A stretch of DNA of 64,000 nt from Symbiodinium microadriaticum (Eukaryota; Sar; Dinophyceae; Suessiales; Symbiodiniaceae): positions 213,230-277,229 of the forward strand of contig LSRX01000515.1 in the NCBI GenBank assembly GCA_001939145.1. The letters run 5' to 3'. A program made the position numbers and the translations under genes. Under the pieces are notes generated by a model that made no database searches, was not told where the DNA came from, and saw only the letters and a program-made list of their open reading frames with translations. This document shows positions 57,065 to 64,000 of this stretch, in pieces. The number at the start of each line of letters is the position of its first letter. Positions within the stretch are counted from its first letter, which is position 1.

Positions 57065-57599
57065 NNNNNNNNNNNNNNNNNNNNNNNNNNNNNNNNNNNN
57101 NNNNNNNNNNNNNNNNNNNNNNNNNNNNNNNNNNNNNNNNNNNNNNNNNNNNNNNNNNNNNNNNNNNNNNNNNNNNNNNNNNNNNNNNNNNNNNNNNNNN
57201 NNNNNNNNNNNNNNNNNNNNNNNNNNNNNNNNNNNNNNNNNNNNNNNNNNNNNNNNNNNNNNNNNNNNNNNNNNNNNNNNNNNNNNNNNNNNNNNNNNNN
57301 NNNNNNNNNNNNNNNNNNNNNNNNNNNNNNNNNNNNNNNNNNNNNNNNNNNNNNNNNNNNNNNNNNNNNNNNNNNNNNNNNNNNNNNNNNNNNNNNNNNN
57401 NNNNNNNNNNNNNNNNNNNNNNNNNNNNNNNNNNNNNNNNNNNNNNNNNNNNNNNNNNNNNNNNNNNNNNNNNNNNNNNNNNNNNNNNNNNNNNNNNNNN
57501 NNNNNNNNNNNNNNNNNNNNNNNNNNNNNNNNNNNNNNNNNNNNNNNNNNNNNNNNNNNNNNNNNNNNNNNNNNNNNNNNNNNNNNNNNNNNNNNNNNN
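57065..57599. other. Assembly gap of 535 N
   Basis: Preceded by CCCTAAA and (CA)n/poly-A sequence and followed at once by a family B left arm. Confidence 0.98.
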
Positions 57600-58170
57600 A
57601 CCCTACCCATAGGCCCCTAGGCAGTTCCTTTTTGTGTAGGGGGGGGGAACGGGGTCCCTGTTGTAAACCTTATCGTAAATACAGCATCATGGGCCCCAAA
57701 ATTTTCATTTTGGGGGTTCCTTATCATTAATGGGCCCCAATACCCTATTCTAATTATCAAGGCCGCTATACTAGCTTCAACTTCTAATCCCAGAGCCAAC
57801 AGAATGATGCCGAAGCCTTTGACGGCCCTTGGAAACCATAGCTCTGTAGGTGCCGTCGTGGTTAGGGTTTAGGGTTTAGGGAGAACTAAATCCCGAATCC
57901 TTAAATCTGAACAACTTAGGGTGCTACTTCTCCAAAGTCTTTGTGAGCCTCTCAACGCATGTCCGGACTACAGAGTCCACAAGCAGGAACCCCACTAAGG
58001 CCCGCATCCCCAACGACTCCAAAAGCTAAGTCTGTGAGCCTATTTGACCCGAAAGCCTTAAACCCAACTCCCACACATCCTACAAAAAGATATGTGGGAC
58101 CTGTTTAAGGTCCCTAAACCCTAAGCCCTAAACCTTTTTGATTCCTGAAAGCCCAAAGCCACCAGGTCCC

Positions 58171-58232
58171 ATGAGCTGCGTGAACGCTGGATCTCTTTGA
58201 TCGGAGGCGCCGCTTCCACTGCTTGTGGACAG
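58171..58232 (+). CDS. Possible exon between inverted telomere-like blocks
   Basis: It lies between CCCTAAA (58110-58132) and TTTAGGG (58254). Two frames are protein-like: ELRERWISLIGGAASTACGQ and TLDLFDRRRRFHCLWTG. The correct frame is undecided. Confidence 0.35.
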
Positions 58233-58858
58233 GGGGCTGCGGGCTTTCAAGGGCTTAGGGTTTAGGAGTTTAGGGTTTTGGGTTTGGTTAGATGGCTTTT
58301 GCGACTTTTCAGGTACTTCGACACAATGGCAAACCCCCAAGCACTAGGCTCATGTGGAGTTATAGCCCCACAAACTGTGCCAAGAAACGGTGGAACCGCG
58401 CGGCGTCTTCTATTTTTAGGCGTTCCTGAGACCCTGCAGACCCTACCGAAGCTTGCAGACCAGACCTACCCCTGCCCTCAACCCGGGCTCTGGCTAAGGA
58501 AAGTCGAAGTTAGTCTAAGTTACCCGAATAGGGATCTATAGTATATCATAGGCTGTTGCTTCTGTTATGGTACTTTTTAGCGTAAAGTTCCCTTAAAACT
58601 CGATTAGATTGGAGTTAGACGCAAGAAGACTTCTGCCCACGAAAAGTTGTCAGGTATACATTGCGAGTTATCCCCAGAAGTGAGCCTCCGAAAGACCACA
58701 TCAACAGAAGGATCCACACTTGTGGTGTAAGGATCCCCATAATATCAGGTCCTGGTATAGACTCACCTAAACCGTCCACTAGTGTATTGAATATTGGTAT
58801 CATTACTCGTATTATCAGTGCTATTTGTATTCTTATTGTTGTTCGTAGTGATAGTGGT

Positions 58859-58955
58859 AAGTAGTGGTAGTGGTAGTGGTACAGTGGCAGTCGTACTAGT
58901 AGCAGTGGCAGTTGCAGCGGCAGTAGTAGTAGCAGTAGCAGCAGTAGTAGTAGTT
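58859..58955. repeat. (GTA/GTG)-type trinucleotide repeat
   Basis: GTAGTGGTAGTGG and AGCAGTGGCAG units giving Val-rich false ORFs. Confidence 0.8.
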
Positions 58956-59133
58956 ACCTGCTTCACAGCCCCGCAGGCTACTTCGTGCAGCGGAAGTCGC
59001 TGAAGCTCGTGTTTCACCTGCTAGCCCGGACCTCAAACTCAAGAGCGCTGCTTTCGGGTTTCTGTTGAATAAAGTTAAGGGACCCTAAACCCGAAAACCC
59101 CAAGCCTTAAACCCTTACCCCTATTGGCTCAAG

Positions 59134-59180
59134 TACTTCTTCGGGAGATGGCTGTTGTTTGCAAAAAAATGGGCAACGGT
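59134..59180 (+). CDS. Possible exon LLREMAVVCKKMGNG
   Basis: It follows GGCTCAAG and reads LLREMAVVCKKMGNG with a possible GC donor after GGT. CCCTAAA-like sequence is upstream (59080-59115). It may belong to the gene ending at 59939. Confidence 0.35.
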
Positions 59181-59209
59181 GCTCTGGACGCTCGTTCTAG
59201 ACTCGCGAG

Positions 59210-59292
59210 TAGAGAGAGAGAGAGGAGAGACAGAGATAGAGAGGGAGAGAGGGAGAGTGAGAATGAGAGGGGGACAGAGCGAGTGAGAGGGA
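59210..59292. repeat. GA-rich low-complexity repeat
   Basis: (GAGA)n/(GAGAGG)n tract giving an Arg/Glu-rich false ORF. Confidence 0.8.
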
Positions 59293-59509
59293 GGGGAGTT
59301 GGGTATCTTCCATCTTCCTCTTCGCTCTTTCCAGGATTACTTGGGAGTCTCCTTCTTTCAACTCATAACTCTACGACCCTGGAGCCCTAAACCCACTAAG
59401 GCGCCAGGATCTGGACCCTAAGCCCTAAACCACTGAACGCCTCATAATCGGCAGGTTTTCATGATGCTTTTGAAGAATTTAAGGCTCCTCTCCGAGTTAA
59501 AGAACAACA

Positions 59510-59546
59510 CCCCCCCCCCNCCCCCCCCCCCAAAAAAAAAAAAAAA
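59510..59546. repeat. Poly-C with an N, then poly-A
   Basis: Nine or more C, an N at 59520, further C, then 15 A. A homopolymer assembly seam. Confidence 0.8.
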
Positions 59547-59699
59547 AGAGAAAAAGCAAATCTGCGATATTCTGCCCCTATTTTTTTGTGATGGGGGACT
59601 CTGACGCCTTGCACCTGAGCCTCCAGGACCTCAACCCTGGACCCGTGGAACCCTTATAAAACCGTGTACAAGCATGGCAGCAAGTCTGTACAACGCTTG

Positions 59700-59835
59700 C
59701 ACAGCTCATTCCCCAGCCCTAGACTTCTAAAGGCCCTAAACCCACAAACCCTAAAATCCAAAACCTAAACCCCCAACTCCTAAACCCCATACCCTAAACC
59801 CCATACCCTAAACCCTAACACCCTTAGACCCTAAG
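59700..59835. repeat. CCCTAAA-type array at intron end
   Basis: CCCCATACCCTAAA tandem near its right side. Leads into the exon at 59856. Confidence 0.85.
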
Positions 59836-59855
59836 ACCTTATGCGGCCCTGTAAG

Positions 59856-59939
59856 GATGCGGGACTCTGCGAGCTCATGCCCGCGGATCGCGAGCTCTGG
59901 CGGCTCCTCGCCCAGGAGCCCTCGTCGGAGATTTTTTGA
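59856..59939 (+). CDS. Terminal exon of an unidentified gene
   Basis: It follows CTGTAAG. 27 codons read DAGLCELMPADRELWRLLAQ and EPSSEIF, then TGA at 59937-59939. CCCTAAA repeats end 20 nt before it and TTTAGGG repeats start right after the stop. The composition and the stop make it a convincing last exon. The gene is not recognised; its earlier exons would be among the islands upstream. Confidence 0.6.
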   Translation, partial: DAGLCELMPADRELWRLLAQEPSSEIF

Positions 59940-59940
59940 G

Positions 59941-60062
59941 GTTTAGGGTTTTAGGGTTTAGAGTTTAGGGTTTGGGGGTTTAGGGTTTGGGGGTTTAGGG
60001 TTTAGGGTTTGGAGCTTTAGGGTTTAGGGTTTGAGGTTTGGGGGTTTAGGTTTTAGGGTTTC
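59941..60062. repeat. TTTAGGG-type array after a stop codon
   Basis: G-rich repeats. The long + ORF of the retroelement reads artificially through the end of this array. Confidence 0.87.
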
Positions 60063-60070
60063 AGAGTGGT

Positions 60071-60142
60071 GCATGGGTAGTTATAAGGGGGTTCAGAAGT
60101 TTTCAAGTATGGGTTATAAGTATAGTTACCCTACGTATAACC
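60071..60142. repeat. Family A palindrome, left part only
   Basis: GCATGGGTAGTTATAAGG through CCCTACGTATAACC. The right terminus is missing and retroelement sequence begins. Confidence 0.78.
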
Positions 60143-60381
60143 AGGGCCCAAATTGCCGGGACAGGACCGGAAGATTGAAGGCCCCAGCACCAACACGGTG
60201 CGACACTTGTAGGATCATTGTGCGCCATTATACCTCGCCTCGTTGGCATCGACGTCGTCGTACCAAAAGGTCCCACACTCGAGCCAATCTTGTGCTAGGC
60301 AGGCCCATCTCACTTCGGGCTCTTCGGGATCTGGCACAGCACCACAGCGTGCCCCCACAGCAGCGCCTCCTTCTACGTCAG

Positions 60382-61578
60382 ATGGGAGGTAAGAAGACAT
60401 GGCATGGAGAAGGTTGGGACAAATCTCCGCCCTGGTCGCTCTGGCGTGGTGCCAGGCAATCAAGACAGGCACATTGGGAGGAGGACTGGCAGGCGAGCCG
60501 GCGACCCAACCATCGCTTTCCGGCCTACGACCGTGGAGGCGAAGCTCCAATCTCTGTTATCAAGGAAACCAGGACAGCAGCGCCGGACCGCGACTACACC
60601 TTGGTTCAGAGAGTTCAGCACGCCGTGAATCTTGCGAGGAAATCAGCTGGCAAAGTTGCCAGACTGCAGAAAGAACGCGACCAGAAGGTAGCACAGTGGA
60701 CGCAGTACGAGAAGGACCTGAAGGAGTCGTATCAACGAGAACGCAAGCGACACCTACATGCAGTCCAGACCTTGGAACACGACATTGCCGAGGCTCTGGC
60801 AGCTTCCGAGACGGATCAGCGTATCATGCAGACAGCGGCGGATGCTTGCTTTTTGCGCCCGCCGGCAGAGCAGGATGGGTCATGGGAGGCTCTCATGGCA
60901 GAGCAAGACGATCCCACAGTACCGCCTTTCACCAGGGACATGTGGGAGTTCATGCAAACTGCCATGAGACAAAGGACTGGCGATGGCCCTTCTACCAGAC
61001 CACCGCCTCAGACACGCAACGAGCCAGATGTGGAGATGCCTCCCGCACCAGCACCAGTGCCTATGGAGGCTTCACAAAGCCATCCTACAATGCGACGACC
61101 GCCGATGCAGACAGATACTATGCCCAAGGGATACGCTGCCGCTTCACCAGGTCATCAGTTTCGGGCGGAACCCTACCCCACCGGTTCCCCTCTGCCTACA
61201 CACATGACGGTGGAACCCAAGGAGACTGGCGACAACTCTGGTGTTGCGACATCGGCCCACAAGCCGGGGCCACATCGCTCACCCACGCAGGCCTTGCCTA
61301 CAAGAGGCAATATCAAGGACACGACGAAGGCCCCTCCGGAGAAGGCCCCCGTCAATGGCCCGACCTTCCAGGAGAAGCTCGATGCGCGGCGTGCCAGTGC
61401 TACCGCGGAGGCCAAGCACTCCGCTATGCAGCCTTTTCGTCAGCATGCACAGCCAGTTCCGCCGATTCCTCCCGAGCCGGGACCACCTCAGGGACCCGAA
61501 CCGCCTATTTCTATTCCGGACGAAGATGGCCCGCAGGAACCCGCCCCCTTTTCACCGGGGCTGACCAAGTTGGAGTAG
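60382..61578 (+). CDS. Retroelement ORF1 protein
   Basis: 398 codons from the ATG at 60382 (MGGKKTWHGEGWDKSPPWSL). The frame is open further upstream to 60031, but that part translates telomere repeat and the MITE, so this ATG is preferred. Residues 72-143 form a charged, coiled-coil-like segment (ARKSAGKVARLQKERDQKVA, then QREKRHLH-like repeats). Residues about 180-398 are rich in Pro, Thr and Glu. A nucleic-acid-binding ORF1p role in retrotransposition is the inferred function; no zinc knuckle was seen. The HGEGWDKSPPWSLWRG start resembles many Symbiodinium ORFs I remember. Confidence 0.7.
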   Translation: MGGKKTWHGEGWDKSPPWSLWRGARQSRQAHWEEDWQASRRPNHRFPAYDRGGEAPISVIKETRTAAPDRDYTLVQRVQHAVNLARKSAGKVARLQKERDQKVAQWTQYEKDLKESYQRERKRHLHAVQTLEHDIAEALAASETDQRIMQTAADACFLRPPAEQDGSWEALMAEQDDPTVPPFTRDMWEFMQTAMRQRTGDGPSTRPPPQTRNEPDVEMPPAPAPVPMEASQSHPTMRRPPMQTDTMPKGYAAASPGHQFRAEPYPTGSPLPTHMTVEPKETGDNSGVATSAHKPGPHRSPTQALPTRGNIKDTTKAPPEKAPVNGPTFQEKLDARRASATAEAKHSAMQPFRQHAQPVPPIPPEPGPPQGPEPPISIPDEDGPQEPAPFSPGLTKLE

Positions 61579-61596
61579 TGACTGAGCAGCGTAGGC

Positions 61597-64000
61597 ATGG
61601 CTCCATCCCGCAAACACCACGACGGTCGGGGCAAGACAGGCTGGCGGGTTCGAGTATGACCTGGACTTGCTACTGCAAGTCGTGGTCTCCATATCCCGTC
61701 GGTCAATGCCTACCCCTTCGTGTCTCGGTGTGTGCTGGACCGGGGGCCATGCGGTTTCACATTGAGACCTCCCTTTTTCATTTGTCAGAAGCCGACCTGC
61801 TTGTGTGCTACTTCACTGTGCAGCTGGAATGCCCCTCTCAGGCGTTCCCAATCTTATGTCCTTTCTCTGCCACTCCCTCTGTTGGAGAGTCGCCCCTTCT
61901 TAGGGTGTTACTTCTCCAAGGAGGCAGTTCTTCCTCAAGACGGCAATGGAATCATTGGGTTCTTGTTTCCTCTTGCTGTCTTCCTTCACGGCAGCAACGT
62001 TCCACTCTGGCTGCCACCGGACTCTCAGTCCTCTACAATGGTCCTTTGCAGCGCGTGCATAAGAGGCGAATCGGTTGCTCTGGGTCGCCCACCACTGCTT
62101 GGACTTTTGCACACATTCGTTTTCCCGAGGAAGGTATCACCTTGTCCTTTGTGGACTTTATGTCGTTCTTTTGTGCATCCTTCAGGGAGCCAGTTCTGCT
62201 GCATTACCTTGCTCCTACGTGCCCAGCACCTGAGATGCCGCTATGGGGCCTAACTGACACATCGGTGGCGCTGGGGTGTCGTCCATCGCAGGTTTCTCAG
62301 GTTTCCTTTTTTGCACCAGCCTCAACTAGGAGCCCATGGCTGCTTTATGCACTTTTCAGCGCTTGCTACGCCTTTTTCAAGTCGCTCCTGCTTGTACTTT
62401 TTGCAGCCTTGGCAAAAGTTTTGCTGTTCCGGGCACCAGGGCACAGGACGCCAATGGGCAGAGCTCTTACAGTGCCTATTGCCTTCGCACCGACATGCTG
62501 CGTCAAAGCTCTCGCCGTGGCCTCGCCCAGTGAGCCAGTTCTAGGATGGCAACAGCCTCTATCCAAAATCAGGACCAGGCAGGTACGCGTTGCTCGAGGG
62601 CTGCGACCCTTTCAGGCTCTTTGGTTGATGGTTTTCGGGTTTGCACACATGCCGTTCTGTGTCTGGTCAGCCCCTTCCCAAGCTGCTACCTGTCAACAGG
62701 TTCTACATGCACTGTCGGAGGCAGCCGCTGGCGCCGCCCACCATGCCTCCCTGCAGCCAGAGAATCTGACCCGGCGTTTCAGCTCGAGTGACACTACCGT
62801 TGATTTGCCAGGCATTGCAGGACCCATATCCAACACAAGAATGGCTAGGAGTTACTGTGTATGCCCCCCTTTTTCCGACCATTGCATTTGGGATCCATTT
62901 GCAACACTCAGCTGACATTGACACAGCAATTACGGCAGTCACTACTTCAGGTAGACTGCAGTGTGCCGAATTTGATTCCCTGGTCCCCGTGCACCCACAG
63001 GTCATGCCAGGTCATCTGTCGGTTTTGTCCTACCCCTCCATTATCGCACAAGGCGCCCGACCGCACTGTGCGGTGTTGTTGGACGTCACTAGAGTGGGAG
63101 GGGCTTGCCAGGCACTCACTCTGCCTATAGACATAGGACTTAGGGAGTTCCTGGAACGCATCAGCATGCTCATCAACGTCGATGTTGAGGCCGAACAGGT
63201 CAATGTGTGGGTGGGCCCGACCACCCAGCCTGCCTCATATGGCGGCCAGCTCTCCATAACTCACGGCACGTTGATCACAGTAACACAGTCCCATGTCAGG
63301 GCGCCTGCCATCTTTTATGCGGAAGGCCTCTTTGGCTTGGGCCGTGATTGGACCAGGCTGGACCACGTTCCTAAGCCTGCCAGAGCTCACTGCATGGCTG
63401 TCTGCCACAGTCGCGGCATACATCCTGTCGTATTGGCCTTCTTTCCCAGATACTTCAAAGAAGATATTGCGCTGCAAGTCACCAAGAGCAGTCGCGAAGA
63501 GGCCACGGTCATTATTGTGGATAACCTTCCAGTCCTAGACCTGGACGGCGAGCCTTGTCCACAGACAGCAGTAGTTCTACCCAAGAAGCCCGAGCAGTGC
63601 CAGAATGAGACACAAGCACAGTCGACCGCGCCGACAGTTGCCTACCTTCTTGACGTCCGCCCGTTAGGCATTGCACCTAAGCTTGTTTTGTCTGAGGGGG
63701 CCCTACCAGACCTCCCAGACATACTAGGTCAGGCGGGCATCGAGCTTCCTTCCGGCTACTGCGGGCATTTGATTCGTAACACTATCGTCGGGCACTTGCA
63801 GGATCTATATTGGTGTTGACCTAGATTTGGCCACCAAAATTGCTCAGGCCGATGCTAAATCAGAGCCGACCTTACGGTCGCCATCGGCGTCTGCTCCACG
63901 CGATCTGCCAGGAGCTTCACAGGGTCATGCACCCCTCCCCGAGCCACGCATTGGGTTCTTTCTAGAGCAGCCCCGTCATGAGCCCGCACGGTATGGTCAG
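61597..64000 (+). pseudogene. Retroelement second ORF, broken by a stop and frameshifts
   Basis: It starts MAPSRKHHDGRGKTGWRVRV, then meets TGA at 61657. The same frame continues through ICQKPTCLCATSLC to a TAA at 62251, while another frame is open from 60399 to 62915 and is protein-like near 62640-62860 (FAHMPFCVWSAPSQAATCQQ). From about 62790 to 63800 the first frame is protein-like again, and from 63803 a third frame takes over (IYIGVDLDLATKIAQADAKS) to the window end. So the protein is spread over three frames. Hydrophobic and proline-rich early parts, then globular sequence. The catalytic domains are outside the window. Confidence 0.6.
62770..63819 (+). CDS. Longest intact segment of the broken retroelement ORF2
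   Basis: Open from after a TGA at 62767 to the TGA at 63817. It reads DPYPTQEWLGVTVYAPLFPT, FDSLVPVHPQVMPGH, AVLLDVTRVGGACQALTLPI and others. Blocks such as EFDSLVPV, VTRVGG and VNVWVGPTT recall the region upstream of the endonuclease/RT in dinoflagellate LINE-like proteins (from memory only). It is not a free-standing gene; its apparent start is created by the upstream stop and a frameshift. Confidence 0.5.
   Translation, partial: PGVSARVTLPLICQALQDPYPTQEWLGVTVYAPLFPTIAFGIHLQHSADIDTAITAVTTSGRLQCAEFDSLVPVHPQVMPGHLSVLSYPSIIAQGARPHCAVLLDVTRVGGACQALTLPIDIGLREFLERISMLINVDVEAEQVNVWVGPTTQPASYGGQLSITHGTLITVTQSHVRAPAIFYAEGLFGLGRDWTRLDHVPKPARAHCMAVCHSRGIHPVVLAFFPRYFKEDIALQVTKSSREEATVIIVDNLPVLDLDGEPCPQTAVVLPKKPEQCQNETQAQSTAPTVAYLLDVRPLGIAPKLVLSEGALPDLPDILGQAGIELPSGYCGHLIRNTIVGHLQDLYWC

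Larger units (their letters stand above)
51641..58139. other. Non-coding stretch with MITEs and an assembly gap
   Basis: Holds palindromes of families E (53411, 55907), C (53897), A (55556), G (56079) and B (56613, 56723, 57604), a TC microsatellite (53709-53732), and degenerate D-like segments near 52550-52650, 55762-55830 and 57646-57775. Telomere-like patches are small. ORFs at 51660-52043 and 54112-54390 are not supported as genes. Confidence 0.5.
60143..64000 (+). mobile_element. LINE-type retroelement, 5' part (runs off the window)
   Basis: A GC-richer block without telomere-like repeats that starts where the A element stops. Layout: a 5' leader of about 240 nt, ORF1, then the start of a second coding region. 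The reverse transcriptase would lie beyond 64000 and is not seen, so the class is inferred from ORF order and remembered similarity to Symbiodinium ORFs. Confidence 0.65.

Noticed and set aside
59124..59133. TTGGCTCAAG, the 3' end of the dinoflagellate spliced leader, as a relic of a retroposed mRNA
   Set aside because: Only 10 nt match and the preceding bases do not. The stretch also fits a coding/acceptor context (GGCTCAAG before a protein-like frame), so chance is the better explanation.
60031..60381. N-terminal extension of the retroelement ORF1
   Set aside because: The first about 40 codons translate TTTAGGG repeats and a MITE, so the open frame is accidental.

Overview
The window looks like nuclear DNA of a dinoflagellate, most likely from the Symbiodiniaceae or a close relative; no species is assigned. 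Three things point there. Coding DNA is cut into very small exons (about 34-82 nt) whose introns start with GT, GC or GA and end with AG. Degenerate TTTAGGG/CCCTAAA repeats (the Arabidopsis-type telomere unit, also the dinoflagellate telomere unit) are scattered through nearly all non-coding DNA. The retroelement at the right end resembles ORFs I remember from Symbiodinium. No bacterial-style genes, operons, rRNA, tRNA or CRISPR arrays were found. Almost all long six-frame ORFs are accidental.

Layout. (1) About 1.4-8.2 kb, + strand: at least seven exon-like islands of an unidentified gene (or genes), plus a minus-strand, RT-deleted retroelement relic at 2.56-3.66 kb. (2) 12.4-44.8 kb, + strand: one gene for the catalytic subunit of glutamate-cysteine ligase (GCLC, first step of glutathione synthesis). 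I could read 28 exons in collinear order by matching short peptides to the animal/fungal-type enzyme, and most reading phases agree across the proposed junctions. The N-terminal start, one exon in the 25.6-28.2 kb intron (the DxRW...SVDDRT region of the family) and a few short pieces are not found. (3) 46.6-59.9 kb: further unassigned exon-like islands, including a convincing terminal exon with a stop at 59939. (4) 60.1-64.0 kb, + strand: a LINE-type retroelement with an intact coiled-coil/proline-rich ORF1 and a second ORF broken by a stop codon and two frameshifts; it runs off the window.

The main observation is an architecture rather than a new protein. About 20 of the roughly 40 exons have CCCTAAA-type repeats just upstream and TTTAGGG-type repeats just downstream. 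Each such intron therefore begins with a G-rich telomere-like block and ends with its reverse complement, so its two ends could pair in the RNA. The introns also carry several families of about 100-bp palindromic, TA-bounded MITE-like elements (called here A, B, C, D, E, G, H).

The second is an AT-rich island at 26046-27670 with no telomere-like repeats. It holds six consecutive hairpins whose loops share a CGTG core. It begins at a single-N assembly seam and lies in the intron where a GCLC exon is missing. It may be an organelle-derived insertion, a new element or an assembly chimera. Other seams (single Ns with exact 74-bp and 72-bp duplications, and a 535-N gap) show that the assembly is stitched in places.
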